Source: Sesamum alatum (lineage: Eukaryota > Streptophyta > Magnoliopsida > Lamiales > Pedaliaceae). Taken from it: 64,000 nucleotides of DNA. The notes below the pieces were generated by a model. That model searched no databases, was not told where the DNA came from, and saw only the letters and a list, made by a program, of their open reading frames with translations. Shown here in pieces: positions 1 to 12,212 of this stretch. Position 1 is the stretch's first letter. Every line of letters starts with the position of its first letter. The translations under genes and the position numbers were made by a program. Location of the stretch: the NCBI GenBank assembly GCA_034509735.1, contig JACGWO010000012.1:20985188-21049187 (forward strand). Reading direction: 5' to 3'.

Positions 1-2132
1 TTATTTTTTGAGTGTATGAACACTTATATATGCTAATATTTAAAAATATTTATGTACTTTTAATTGTTTGATCAAAATATTTATGTGTGTATTTCTTAAA
101 AATGGATGTTGCGAAAGATTATCAAACTTCATAGGAAAACTTCCGATGGTATATTAAAGGGACGTTCGTAATAACTTAATTTGAATATTTTTTGGTTTAT
201 AATTATCACTTCCGATGGTATATTTTTTGAATATCTGAGTGGCGGCAAATGTGATAGGTCATACTTAAATAAATATATTTATTAATAATTGAAAATTTAA
301 TTATTTATTTAATAAAAACAATTAATATATTTTAAAATAGTAATTATAAATTTATAATTTAGAATAATTTATTACTATTAATGTCAATTATGTATTAATT
401 AAATATTAATTATTATTTAAAATTTTAATTAATAAAAAATTAACAAATTTTTTTAACAAATTCACTTGGGTTAATAATTGTTGGCTCAAGTGGATTTAAG
501 TAAAAAAAAAATAATAGAAAAGTAGCGACCTATCACGTGGCGCGATCTGGGCTCGTGGCTTTATAAAAAAAAATTAAAAGAAATGGTGGGTCGCTAGTTG
601 ATTTTATTCATGTGTTGCTAGTGGCTGTAGAATTATAATTTTTTATTTTTTTATAATATTAATATAAATAAGCTGATTTTCTTTTGGGAGTTATGTTTTG
701 TGCGGAAAAAACTTACAGTGAGCATAATTATCAGCTACCTCTTCATATAGTTAGAGGGGCAAAAACGTCAGATCATAAAAAAAAATTAACCTTTTTTCTT
801 AAGCATTTACTGACATGGTAATTTGACATTTCACACCTCTAGACAAACTTTGACGGAAGACACCGACATGGATTGTTCCTGTAATTATACAAAATGTATA
901 AATTATTTGTATAATTAAAATATAAATCAGAGAATAAATATAATTATCCTTAAGTTTAAATTAATTTCCATACTTTTCGTAATTTTCATTTGAACCTCAT
1001 ATCTTATTTCAAAATAAAATGCGCACCACTTCATAAGGAGCCCTTTAAACAATTCACATTCAATAGAGTAGTATCCTATCCACTCCTAGTCATTGAATTA
1101 TTGAAGTTACGTTTTTATTCTATTTTATTTATCTTTTATTGAAGCAGCAACGACATAATTATATTAATATTTTAATAAATTGATTCGATCAATATATTCA
1201 TTTAATAAAGAATTATGAAATAAATTACGATAAATTCATATAAAGTGAGATTAATAGAACTCGAGGCCATGATATCAAACTTGTCGGTGATACCTCACTT
1301 TTAGCCATTAGGCTCAAACATCATTAATAAAATTGCGTTTTTTCATGAATTACCTATCCTCATCTACTTTCTCGTCCTATTCTTTCAAGAATTTAACATA
1401 TTCGGGGGGTAATTGGTCTGTAGGAATTGAGTATTCTTGCATGTATGATTGGTATGATTTAGGCTTACGAATATTTATTCCCGTGGAAATTCTTATCCTC
1501 CACGGTAAATGATTAATCATTCCTCCGCCAACAGGTGTATTAGCTATTACTAACATGTTGAGATTGATTTTTCTTTCTTGACAAGATTATCCTTCTAATA
1601 GAACAAATTCACAAACTTTTGACCTATAATTTTTTCTTCTCTTTTTTGATGGTGTAATGTCTTGTCAAATCAATATATTTTTATTTTTACTGAAAAATAA
1701 TATCTGTGTGTTTATTGACTAATAAATTATTTCTTAAGTAAACAAATATTTTTTTAAAAACATATGAGATGTTATATAAATTGCTTATAATCTTTTATAA
1801 GCAATTTTCGAAAATACTACTATTATGCATTTGAATTCAACATATCCAATAATCTATGAATAAGTATTTTTTCAAAACATTTACCAAAAATAAATAATTT
1901 GTCATAAAATCAATTTCATTCTTTTACTAATCATTAATCCGTTCTAAATATCAATCATATGAATGAAAGTAATTAACTAAGGAATTTACCAAATATTTAT
2001 AAGGACTTTCATTTATTTTTCTATCTAAGTACCCTACACCATCCAAACATTTAAAGTGGAATAAGATGCTTAGCAATTAAATTCAAAAGTTCAAAGATAA
2101 TTGCGTGATTTCAATATCAGAACTATAAATGG

Positions 2133-2164
<32 letters not shown>

Positions 2165-2349
2165 CAAAAGAAATTACGAGACATTTTACTTATATACAAT
2201 ATTTACCGATCACCTGTTCTCATTTACTTTCCCCTGCTACTCTTTCAAGAATTTACGTAATCAATGTTTATACTTCCAAATCAATCAATAATAGGACCAC
2301 CCAACATCTAATACTTGAATTTTCTTTGGGGATTCCTGAAAAAATATAC
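1..2349. other. AT-rich intergenic DNA with minor repeats
   Basis: No gene is recognised here. The DNA is strongly AT-rich with frequent stops in all frames. A 17-bp direct repeat (core CTTCCGATGGTATATT) occurs near 139 and 208. A stretch near 1320-1400 resembles one near 2200-2270 (shared core CTTTCAAGAATTTA), which suggests decayed repeat copies. The run from about 850 to 960 resembles the 'aattatcc' ends of small inverted-repeat elements elsewhere in the window but is too decayed to bound. Confidence 0.6.
2133..2162. repeat. (AT)n microsatellite
   Basis: About 15 perfect AT dinucleotides. Similar short (AT)n tracts occur near 11440, 13080, 19724, 38400 and 58355. Confidence 0.9.
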
Positions 2350-2358
2350 TTAATTATA

Positions 2359-2806
2359 GGGTGAATTACAAGGATTTCCTTTAAGATTTAGTATAATTAT
2401 GGATATTCTCTCATTTTTTTACAAATTATAAATATCCCCGAGGTTTGTAACCGTCTAACAAATAACTCATTTCATCCATTTTTATGAGTGAACTGACCAA
2501 AATGCCCTTGTGCAAACCAAATTATTTATTTAGTTTTAAAATTTTCTAAATTTTTTTTAGATTAAAATGCGCGGGGAGATTTTCTTACGTTTTTTTATAC
2601 AGAGGAACAATAATATAATTTGCCTCGGATAATTTTTCTATAATTTAAAAAAATAAAATAAGGACAAAATGGACAATTTTAGGCCTTTAGTTAAAAATTA
2701 TAAACCTCAGAGGGGGAGGGGGGGAGGGGGGTATTTGTAAATTTTAAAAAATGAGAGCGTATTTATAATTATGCAAAACTTCAGAGGAGGTCATTGTAAT
2801 TCACCT
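2359..2806. mobile_element. MULE-type MITE, family A copy 1 (9-bp TSD TTAATTATA)
   Basis: A 448-bp non-coding element that starts GGGTGAATTACA and ends with the near-reverse complement TGTAATTCACCT. It is bounded by perfect 9-bp direct repeats, TTAATTATA, at 2350-2358 and 2807-2815. The terminal inverted repeats are long, and the centre contains the core AAAATGCCCTTGTG. A 9-bp duplication points to the Mutator-like superfamily. Four other copies in the window have the same size and layout (4816, 19077, 30826, 50822). Confidence 0.85.
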
Positions 2807-3225
2807 TTAATTATATATTAGACCATCTTGAAAATGTTGCAAGGATTGGGAGATAATAATCTATCTAAGTTTCTTGTAAAAAGTACAGTAAAACCTCTAT
2901 AAATTAATATGTTGGGACCACGTAATTTAATTAATTTAAAGAAGTATTAATTAATCGACAAATTAATAATTTATTAATTTAAAGAGATTTTTTTCGATTA
3001 AGCGAACCTCCATTATTCTTAGAAAACTAAAAAATTTCAAAGGAATATTAAGAAAAATAAAGTGTTTCGAAAGAAACTAATAATTTCGAAACTACCATGT
3101 ATTTTTGTCATAAAAAATAGAAACGTTTCTGTAATTAAACGCTGGAAATTTTAAACCATGCCAACCACTATATAAACAACATCAAAATTTACTAATTAGT
3201 CAATCCAAATCAAAACCAACCAACC

Positions 3226-4760
3226 ATGGCTTCACATCTAAAAGGTGTCCAAATATAAACATGACAAATCAAGTACGTAAAGCACTATGTGAGTATAAGA
3301 GAGATCACCCCACATGCACTCAAAAATATTTGCAACAGTGGATTGATGAAAATTTTCATTTGAAAGGTAGTCAAGGTACAATATCAAACACACTTAAGCG
3401 ATCATTTAAGTACCTTATGGTTAACTCAGAAAAAGGAGGGAATACTAAGCGAAACAAACCTGCAAAATAACCGGAGATGGAGAAGGTTCTTTATGAGTGG
3501 TTCCTCCAGTATAAAAAACGTGTAAACATGTTCGGAGAGCTAATTTTGGAGAAGGAGAGAGACATGATGAAACTTCTATACCCTCAACAACCTCCTGAGT
3601 CGCACAAATTTTCTCAAGGTTGGCTTGAGAAGTTCAAGCTAAGACATGGTGTCAAGTCATTTCGTCGCTTTGGAAAGAATGGTTCTGTTGACATAGAGTA
3701 CATGGAGAACAAATTGGTGGCTATAAGGGAAAAATAAGCCAGTATCCTACAAAGGATGTTTTTAATATGGATGAAACTGGTTTATTTTATAGTTTACAAG
3801 CTAATCATTTCTCTTGCAACGAAACAACTTGAAGGAAGAAAAGAAATCAAAGAAAGACTTACAATTGTTATTTGTTGCAATGAGGATGGCTCTGGAAAAA
3901 TTCCTTTATGGGTTATTGTAGAGTACGCAAAGCCACATTGATTAAAAAATGTCAACATGAACAACTTGAATTGTCAATATCGTTCCAATAAAAGAGAATG
4001 AATGACGAGTGCTATTTTTGATGAATACGTTCGTTGGCTGGACCAAAAAATGCATGGTAGAAGAATTTTGTTGATGGTAGATAATTGTCCAGTCCATCCA
4101 AAAAATATTGAAGGACTACATAATATTGAGTTGTATTTTTTGCTACCCAACATGACGTTTAAAATGCAACCATGTGATGCAGGCGTAATAAGAACTTTCA
4201 AGATGCACTGCCGCATGAGATTTTACCGCAGGGTATTAGAGGGCAATGAGTTGGGAGAATCTGATCCAGAAAAGGTTAATGTTTTAGATGACATCAATCT
4301 TGCAGTCTCGGCAGGATAAATGTTCATCAAAAGACAATAGCAAATTGTTTTTGACACTGTAAAAATCGTTGGTAGGATGAAGTAGCCTCAAGGAATTTAA
4401 AGGAAGGAACTACTGAAGAAGGCATTCACGAACATGAGATGATGATTAATGGCCTTGGTTACCGCAAGAAAATGGATGTCAATCACTTATTGGACTACCC
4501 GGGTAAAAATGATACATGTTCAAAGGTTCAAAGTTTATAAGAAATTATATCTAGTGTTGTTGAAAATTCTATTGAGGATAAAATTGAAGATGATACGATG
4601 CCTTTACAACTAATTACCCGGAAGATATCACTCACAGCGACAACAACTCGTTGCATTTTTTTGTTGTATGAGAACACAACATCAGAGCTTTTTTATGCAA
4701 TAAGGAAAGTTAGAGATGAAATACAGTTACATTTAAATTTTAGAAGCAAACAACAGTAGA
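3226..4760 (+). pseudogene. Pogo-like transposase, frameshifted pseudogene
   Basis: A relic of a DDE transposase of the pogo/Tigger (CENP-B-like) group. In order it shows a helix-turn-helix segment (3261-3470, KALCEYKRDHPTCTQ), a second DNA-binding segment (3477-3737, FSQGWLEKFKLRHGVKSF), the first catalytic Asp region (DVFNMDETGLFY, about 3755-3790), a core strand (CCNEDGSGKIPLWVI) and the second catalytic region (LLMVDNCPVHP, about 4062-4094) followed by LPNMTFKMQPCDAGVI. The ATG at 3226 is followed by a stop after ten codons. Stops also occur at 3468 and 3735. The catalytic segments lie in different frames, so at least two frameshifts are present. It is not functional. Confidence 0.9.
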
Positions 4761-4815
4761 ATCATACTAAGTTGTCCTAGTTATATTTGTAATTGTACAG
4801 AATTATTAATTTATA

Positions 4816-5244
4816 GGGTGAATTACAATGGCCTCCCATGAGGTTTGACATAATTACATATACCCCCTTATTATTTCAAAAAATTACAAATATCCCCTGA
4901 TGTTTGTAACCATCTAACAAATAACCCATTTTCATCTATTTTTTTATGGGTGAACTAACCAAAATGCCCTTATGCAAATTATTTTTTTTAAAAAATTTCT
5001 TAAATTTTTTTGACAAAAATGCGCAGGGAGAGGTTTCTTACATTTTTTACACAGAGGAGCAATAATGTAACTTGTCTCGACTGATTTTTCTATAATTTAA
5101 AAAAAAAAATCAAAGGCAAAATGGACTATTTCAGGCCATTGATTAAAAATTACAAACTTCAGGGGTGGTATTTGTAATTTTTGAAATAACGAGGGGGTAT
5201 CCGTAATTATGTCAAACCTCAGGGAAGGTCACTGTAATTCACCC
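4816..5244. mobile_element. MULE-type MITE, family A copy 2 (9-bp TSD TAATTTATA)
   Basis: A 429-bp element starting GGGTGAATTACAATGG and ending CACTGTAATTCACCC. Perfect 9-bp TSDs TAATTTATA lie at 4807-4815 and 5245-5253. It sits inside the 3' part of the pogo-like element, so it inserted later. The termini are among the least decayed of the five copies. Confidence 0.9.
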
Positions 5245-5402
5245 TAATTTATAATATTGAGGGACTATAAATTTATATAAGTGTCTTTCGAAAAAATTTT
5301 ATTTTATTAATTTATTAAAATTATTAATTTAAATCTTGAATTCAAGTTGGAATTTTTTTTTATTATTTTAAATAATTTATTAATTTATAGAGATTCTACG
5401 TA

Positions 5403-6140
5403 CATGTAAATTCATCCATCTATGATAAAAGGGCCACCAATCTTGGAATATCTATATCCATGAACAGCTTTGATCCACATAACCAAGTTCATATCCACAA
5501 TTGAAATATCCATGTCCACTTCAATCAACAGAAAAGGGGGTTTAGGTTTTCCAATCTTTATCTTACACAATTAATACAATGTTCATAGAATGTGGGCCAT
5601 AATTTGGTCCATTCCCAAAAACACAAGTGAAATAGGTGTAACATTAATTTGCACAAACCTGTTGCCATCAATGCTTTTCTAGTGTTCTCTTCTGTGGGTC
5701 TTGAGGTCACCAGTCCATGCTCCAATTTTTTTATAAATTCTTGATCATTTTTTGTTTGTTTACTATACTTTTTCTCTTGGGATAATTACATTTATACTCG
5801 GTGACCTATGATCTATTATATAAATTTGGATAATCATACATATATCCACAAATAAATATCAATGTTAATTGCGCAAACCAATCTTGCTTTTCGAAAAACT
5901 ACACATAAAATATCCAAAAACGTCAATAATATTACACAAATTATCCCTGCTTTTTGCCTATCAAAGGTGGTTTCTATAATTATGTAAAATAGTTTATATA
6001 ATCAGACCATAAGTCCGAGGGTGTAAATGTGATTATCCCTTCTTCTCTCCTTTTTCTTGTTTTTATTCTTTTTGTCAAAGTAAATGCTTAAAAAAAAAAA
6101 ACAAACGCAATCTTCTTTGATACGGTTAGCTGAAGATAAA
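5403..6140. other. Intergenic stretch with one small inverted-repeat element
   Basis: No gene is recognised. 5403-5770 is mixed-composition DNA without an ORF I can support. 5779-6039 is described separately. Confidence 0.5.
5779..6039. repeat. Family B inverted-repeat element, copy 1
   Basis: 261 bp, starting GGGATAATTACATTTATACT and ending GTGTAAATGTGATTATCCC, so the ends are inverted repeats of about 20 bp. The flanks (TTTTCTCTT and TTCTTCTCT) are similar but not identical, so the target duplication is unclear. A second copy lies at about 57373-57652. Confidence 0.65.
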
Positions 6141-6150
6141 TTCATTATAG

Positions 6151-7487
6151 GGAAATTTAAATAAATAATACAAAACAAATATTTAACAAAATGGGATCGA
6201 AATACCCCATTTAATTATTTAGGTGAAACCTGGATCTGAAATCCCAGTTTCAGAAAGAAAAAATTAAAAAAAAATAAAGGGCACAGAAATTCAGCTTCTG
6301 TGCGTCAGAAAAAGCATGGCACAGAAGTCGGGGTCTTTGACCCCGGCTTCCATGCCTGTCTTTGACCCTACTGAAACTGGGGTCAAAGACCTAAGGTTTC
6401 AGTAGGTTGATGGGATGCAAGGCTGCGTCCCATTTATTTCACCCGGCTCCTTCCCCCCTCCAACCAAATCGGTCGAGTAATTCCCCTCCCCCCTTCCCCC
6501 TCCTCCTATATATTTCACCTCATCAATCCAACACTTCACACAAAACAGATTCAACACTTCAAACACTTCAACATCATTTTCACTCTTCTCCTTTTCAAGA
6601 TTATTTTCAAAAATTATTCCAAATATATTATGGCACATTTGGGTCCACGCGATAGTAGTGTGTTGTACGAACAAAGTAAACATCGATCTGAAGATGTGTG
6701 CAGAGAGCCGGACAACACTATAAATGTAAAGGCGTGGTGATATTTCATTTTTTCGGGTTCTCCAACTGGTCCCACGTCATATTCGAGTATTACAAGTATT
6801 ACAAAATATGAGTTTATTAGGTGTTATGCGGTGTGGTCATATTGAGATTGACCAACACCTTATCACCGCGTTAGTGGAGAGATGGAAACCCGAGACTCAT
6901 ACTTTTTACTTTCCCGTTAGTGAGACGACTGTTACACTATAGGACATTGCCGTTTTGTGGGCCCTTCCAGTTGAGGGGCCTCTTATCACGGGAGTAGATA
7001 CACGGCGAAGTACTCCAAAATGGCAATAATACTGCGCTGAGATGTTGGGATTTGTTCCGGCGGCTGGTGCATTTAAAGGCTCCCGGCTAAATCTACCAGT
7101 CTTGTGTAACTGGTTGATGGCCAACACATGTGATGACAATAACCCTTTGGAGGAAGTGTTGCAAGAAGCACGAATATGTGCTCTGTGCTTCGTTGGTGGT
7201 ATGTTCTTTCCCGATCCTAATGGTAATTCGGTGTCGTTGTTGTATTTGCGGCATATGGAGGACATCCATGAAGGTGGTACCTCAAACAGGGATACAACGG
7301 TGTTGGCATATATGTGCAGGAAATTATGTACAGTATCGCAAAAAGGGAAATCAAATATAGGTGGAGCTATGTAGTTGCTCCAAATATGGGCCTGGGATAT
7401 CACATCCCGATTTCGCCTAAATAATTAAATGTGGTATTTCTACCCCATTTCGTTAATTTTTTTTTGTATTATTTATTTAAATTTTCC
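6151..7487 (+). mobile_element. Mutator-like element carrying a plant mobile domain
   Basis: A 1337-bp element with inverted ends of about 100 bp. The left side reads GGAAATTTAAATAAATAATA and the right side is its inverse with few mismatches, both continuing into an 'aattatttaggNgaaa' segment. It is bounded by perfect 10-bp direct repeats TTCATTATAG (6141-6150 and 7488-7497). Long TIRs plus a 9-10 bp TSD indicate a Mutator-like element. Its cargo is not a transposase but a plant-mobile-domain pseudogene (6630-7374). Confidence 0.85.
6630..7374 (+). pseudogene. Plant mobile domain (PMD, MAIN-like) pseudogene
   Basis: The translation follows the PMD family (MAIN, MAIL1 and the so-called PP7 long-form homologues). 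In pieces it reads a segment with HIEIDQHLITALVERWKPET, then DIAVLWALPVEGPLITGVD, then from 7042 EMLGFVPAAG, LNLPVLCNWL, ARICALCFVGGMFFPD, SVSLLYLRHMEDIHEGG and LAYMCRKLC. The presumed start is the ATG at 6630, preceded by a CT-rich leader-like stretch. Stop codons interrupt the domain (one where the family has Gln, before DIAVLWALP, and another just before the 7042 segment), and the frame changes upstream. PMDs are thought to act in transcriptional silencing and development and are often found inside transposons. It is probably inactive. Confidence 0.8.
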
Positions 7488-8756
7488 TTCATTATAGCTA
7501 TCCTAATTAAGATCTAATCGCCATAAGATGTTTATTTCACCGGATCCCATTTGAGATATTACTTAACTTAGTTACCTTAGCCCCACTAATGTGTATGTAG
7601 TAAGTCAAGTTCAATCTTTATTGAATCAATAAGTTATGATTCAATAACCGTCATCCCATAATTAAATCGCACATCCACATACAATAACGGGCTCTAAGTT
7701 CTCAGTGAGGTTAATTCTTTTGACATTTGTGATTTATGGGAAGAATTGAGCACTTGACTACAAAATCACCATATTGATTGTGTAATAGTGGAAAATATTT
7801 TATAAAAATTATCACGGTTAGTAATTAATTAGACATATATAGTAACAATCAAGTAACAATTAAATTGTCGCTTGTAACTATGTTGCTATCAAATTATCAC
7901 AACAAATTATCAATAATAATTTAGACAATACTTTATCATAGTAATTGATGTGGTTGTAATTGAGCAGGGGAGCGAACAGGAAAATTACCTCGATGCGACT
8001 AACACTTCGCAACTCTTATTTTGTCTATAGAGACAATTTTTGTGTTTGATATTGTCTTGTCAAATCATGAATCGTAACTTGGTTTAAAAAATAGTATTTG
8101 ACGTATATATTTATAATAAAATTGATAAATATAAGAGTGTGGTAAAATATATGTATTTATGGCGTATTTTAGCATAAAAAAATACTTATACCTTCATAAA
8201 TAATTTAATATTATTGATATATCTATCAGTAATATTTTAAAACTATATTGCCTTATAATTAAGATTGTTACCACTTCATACATATTTATGATAATTTCAC
8301 GATTACAACTTAATATTTAATTCATTTTTCTATTTTTTTTTAATTGTAGTGATGATATTATTGTCTCAAATTCAACACTCAACTATGTATGTTTAAAGGG
8401 TGTTTGCCCAAAATCTTCAACACCATAACCAAACAATATAAGGCTTTGTTTGGACATCAAGATGGTTATATGGGAGTAGTAAAAATTATTAGATTCTTGG
8501 GACATATCTTTTGAAGTAAAATATTGTTGTCTAAATGTCATGAACCAAACACACCATAGTATCCCATAATGTGCCCAAGACAACTCCCATCATGTGTGCC
8601 CTATATGTATGTTTCAAACTCATCAACTTATCCAATCTAATAAAGCATATGTCAGGTTGGAGAGAAACACCTCCAAATTAAATACTACTTTAAAAATTTC
8701 AAATAGCCTAAAACATGCTTAGAGATAAGTTTATATGAAAATTGTGTGTGATTGTG

Positions 8757-9105
8757 TGGGAAAATTATAATTTACGTCCCATAATTTATTATATTTGTAA
8801 TTTTGGTCTCATTATTTTACGACTTAGCAAATTTAATCCCACAAGTCCAAAAAGTTGTAATCTACGTCCCAGCAACACTTTCGATTAAACTATTAACGGA
8901 TGGACCGTTAACTTCAGAAACAAAGTTAACAGAGCATATGCTTGGCACGTACACTTTCTGTTAACAATTCAACGGAAAGTATTAATGGGCCGTAAATTGC
9001 AACTTTTTTTGACTTGCGGAACTAAATTTGCTGAGTTATAAAATAATGGGACCAAGATTGCAAATGAAGTAAGTTATGAAACGTAAATTGCAATTTTCTC
9101 TGATT
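8757..9105. repeat. Family C inverted-repeat element, copy 1
   Basis: The left end (GGAAAATTATAATTTACGTC) and right end (AACGTAAATTGCAATTTTC) are inverted repeats. Inner blocks ('ctcattattttacgacttagcaaatt' on the left, its inverse near 9030) extend the symmetry. A related element lies at about 12768-13053. No clear TSD is visible. Confidence 0.6.
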
Positions 9106-10050
9106 CGTGAGAGAGAGAGAGAGATGAGAGATGCTGAAGTGATGGAGTTTGGCCTAATATTATACTCAAGTTTAAGACTTGCAGGGTCGATCAATATTTG
9201 AATTTTTATATTTTGATATTGTGAAATACTTTTTGAAAATGTCTTGGGGAAATTTCCATATGAGATTTATTTGGATTTATCATCCCATTATGAAATTTTA
9301 TCAATTGAATTATTATATCTAGCTGAGTTAATTGCAACAGACCTCCAATTAAAACAATAATTTGCAGAAATCTTCAGAAAAAAAAAAAAAAGAAAAAGAA
9401 AAGACAGGACAACATGACTCTGCTTATGTTTTTATTTTTTATTTTTAAAAAAAGAGTGATTGCGACACATGATGTAGTAAGCTTTTATGTTAAAAAGTTA
9501 AGGGGTCGCATCGTTGTTTTTATTATTATTATTATCTATATATATAGGAATTTGTGCATGTTAATATTTTCACACGCAACAACAAAATTTCATGTGCTAA
9601 TTTTTAAATTGTCTTTGAAAATAGATATTAAGTGACAATAAATTTAGTCTTGTCACTATATTATTATTAGTGACAAAAATTGTATGTGTATAAAGTTGTC
9701 ATTATATATAATCAGTGACAACATAATTCATATAATGACAATAACATCACTAGGTTGTTACTGTACATGTGTCATTAATTGACAATGTCTTCTCACTAAT
9801 TCTTACTATAATAACTATTTTTTATAAAATAAAAATTATTATTAAAATTATAAAATTCATTAATCGTTACAAAATTGAAATTGTCACTTATTTTCTTTTT
9901 GTCACTGATAATTTTTTTTTTTTTTTTTTTTTTTATTGTAGTGATAGGTGGGTGAAATGTAATTAACCCTGTTACAATCAATCAGTCTATCACATATATA
10001 GACTGATTATGATTCTTTTTTCTTCGTCGTCATCACCATCATCATGAATA

Positions 10051-10060
10051 TAATAATAAC

Positions 10061-10093
<33 letters not shown>
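10051..10093. repeat. (AAT)n microsatellite
   Basis: A run of about 14 AAT/TAA trinucleotides with one interruption near its start. Confidence 0.85.
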
Positions 10094-10094
<1 letters not shown>

Positions 10095-10896
10095 CAGATA
10101 TAATTTGTTCCCGACATAGTATATTAGTTTAAGGATAAGAAACACACATATCGTTGAAACAACATAAACAAACAGCATATATATATGATCATCACTCCAC
10201 TCGAACAAGAGAATCTTAACTATGACAGTTGACAAAGCTCTATCCAAAATATATGATCTTATTACATAAAATATATCTCGATTAATAATTTAAGTAGATC
10301 ACTTAATATTAAGTTATAAATAATAATAAAATTTCAGCCTATAATTGTTAGACCAAGAACTAATTACATAATGAATCCTTCCATGCACATATTCTAATAG
10401 TGTGTGTTTAATTGTGAATGTAAAGATAATATTGATTTGAAGCAATAAAATTTTAAAACAAAAAGTGAAAAGCCTGCAATGATTGATTAATGTTATGCTA
10501 CTTATGTATTTCACACAAAAATTTTATATGTAATAAATGTGGAAACATTAAATAGTATAATTTTATAATATCAATCTATACAACATAGGTCTTATCTAGC
10601 GCGCACTAACTAGCACATTGTGATCAGAGCTTTTCGATAGTGTTGACTCTCGTCCCACATCAATGTAGATAAAGGACTCATACGACGTATAAGTCTTAAA
10701 ACCTTCTCTTCATAACAAAACGTCTTTAAGACAAAATCATGCAGCTCAAGTATGTCCAAAATGGATTGTAACTCGTGTAGGAAGCTCCAATATGCAAGGG
10801 TGCACACCAGATCAAATCCTATCGTCATTAGAAAAAAAAAATATTATTGGCTACAAATGACTATGGCTAAAAATCGCTGAGAAATAATTATTAGGG

Positions 10897-11231
10897 GGCA
10901 AAATTATATTTTTGGTCTTGTAACTATAGGTCGTTTGCACTTATGGTCCTATAACTTACTCTATTTACACATTTAGTCCTTTTTTTGATGAATTTGGTCC
11001 TGAACATCTCACATTTGGTCTTTTTTGGGCAAATTTAGTCATATGTTGACAATTTTGGTCCTATTCTCACTCGAGTGGATCTCCTTTTTGCCAAAAAAGG
11101 ATCAAATCTGATATGTGTTGGGCTAAATTTGTCCAAAAAAATAAAGAACTAAATGTGTAAACAAAGTAAGTTATAATAGGACCAAAAGTGCTAACGACCT
11201 AAATTTACAAGACCCAAAATGTAATTTTGCC
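10897..11231. mobile_element. MULE-type MITE with near-perfect 9-bp TSD
   Basis: 335 bp, starting GGCAAAATTATATTTTTGGT and ending with the inverse (AAAATGTAATTTTGCC). It is flanked by TTATTAGGG (10888-10896) and TTGTTAGGG (11232-11240), 8 of 9 identical. The body is built from 'tttggtcct' and 'aggaccaaa' blocks in inverted order, so it is largely palindromic. It abuts the next element at 11238. Confidence 0.75.
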
Positions 11232-11237
11232 TTGTTA

Positions 11238-12182
11238 GGGAAAATTATTTTAGTCTGGTAACTATGCCCATTTTTTTCTAAGCCCAGTAACTTGCAAAAT
11301 TGCTGAGATTTAGTCTTTCGGTAGTCGATATTTGCTTTCTTGGTAGAAAATATTATATGGCATGCCTACTGGATATATTTTGAGAATTTTTAAACCTATG
11401 AAGCAATTGAAATGAGGTGGATTTTAACTTGAATTTTCATATATATATATATATACTTATAATTTATAAATATAAAATTATTATTTTTAAAAATATTAAA
11501 CCCCCCACCCACACCCACACCCACACCCACGCCCGCCCCTCCCGACCTAGACCCCGCTCCCCCGTTGCCTACCTTCCTCCCCACCCCTTCGGTGCCCCCA
11601 GCCTAAGGGGGCCACTACAAGAAAATTACTTAATAGCAACAAAAAATAAAAATAAAAATAAAAATAAAAATAGCGTCGACCTAGTTAGCAAGTAAAATTC
11701 CCTTTGTTAATCTATATTATTCAATACAAGAAATTTTACTTGCTAATAAATTTAGCAACGAAAATTTACTTGCTAAAAAATTTAGTAACGAATTGTTTAA
11801 AATATATATTAAATAGTGTAGATTAGCAACGGAAATTTTACTTGCGAATTAGCTCGACGCTGAGTTCAGCAACAAATTTTTTCATTACTATTAAGCTTTT
11901 TTCTTGTAGTGGGCGACAACGTTGAGGGTGTCGTTATACATGTAGCCGTGTGCCATTAATGTGGTTGTATACATGTATAAGTTGCTGAAAATTAACCAAT
12001 AGTTGCCACGTGGGGATTTTTCGGTTAATTTTCAAAATATCGCCGGAAAATTGAGTAAAAGACCATAATTCGGATTAAATCTCATTATTTTTGCAAGTTA
12101 CTGGACTTATAAAAAATGGGCATAGTTACTGGACTAAAATTAATATTGGGCATACCTAACGAACTAAAAAATTATTTTTCCC
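11238..12182. mobile_element. Long-TIR element with nested mini-CACTA
   Basis: The left end (GGGAAAATTATTTTAGTC then GTAACTATGCCCATTTTTT) is mirrored at the right end (AAAAAATGGGCATAGTTAC, TAATTTTTC-type end at 12182). The right arm contains an extra duplicated 'gggcata' segment. Inside lie an (AT)n tract, a C-rich stretch (about 11500-11600) and a nested mini-CACTA element (11613-11911). No convincing TSD was found. No coding capacity is supported. Confidence 0.6.
11613..11911. mobile_element. Mini-CACTA element (TIR CACTACAAGAAAA, TSD GGC)
   Basis: 299 bp with perfect 13-bp inverted ends CACTACAAGAAAA / TTTTCTTGTAGTG and a 3-bp target duplication GGC on both sides. These are hallmarks of the En/Spm (CACTA) superfamily. 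It is non-coding and internally carries repeated 'acttgctaa' and 'tagcaacgaa' motifs. It is homologous along its length to the element at 62578-62817. Confidence 0.9.
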
Positions 12183-12212
12183 TAGTTATTATTAACCACG
12201 ATTGAATAATAT

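Larger units (their letters stand above)
2886..5400 (+). mobile_element. Pogo/Lemi1-like Tc1-mariner element, decayed
   Basis: The left end is CAGTAAAACCTCTATAAATT. The right end is its imperfect inverse (about 14 of 18 positions). TA dinucleotides flank both ends (2884-2885 and 5401-5402). This terminus matches my recollection of the Emigrant/Lemi1 pogo-like elements of dicots. It encloses a broken pogo-type transposase (3226-4760) and a later nested family-A MITE (4816-5244). Without the MITE and its extra TSD copy the element would be about 2.08 kb, close to the size I recall for Lemi1-type elements. Confidence 0.85.
7498..10896. other. Intergenic, repeat-rich, no gene recognised
   Basis: AT-rich DNA with simple repeats: T-runs near 9911-9934 and an (AAT)n tract near 10051-10093. 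It also has a decayed inverted-repeat element (about 8757-9105) and a region 9640-9950 rich in TTGTCACT/AGTGACAA motifs, which is probably an old MITE. Short ORFs here show no recognisable protein and are interrupted by low-complexity sequence. Confidence 0.5.

Noticed and set aside
3756..3941. 61-codon ORF as an independent gene
   Set aside because: It is one frame of the broken pogo transposase; the true DVFNMDETG segment is in another frame.
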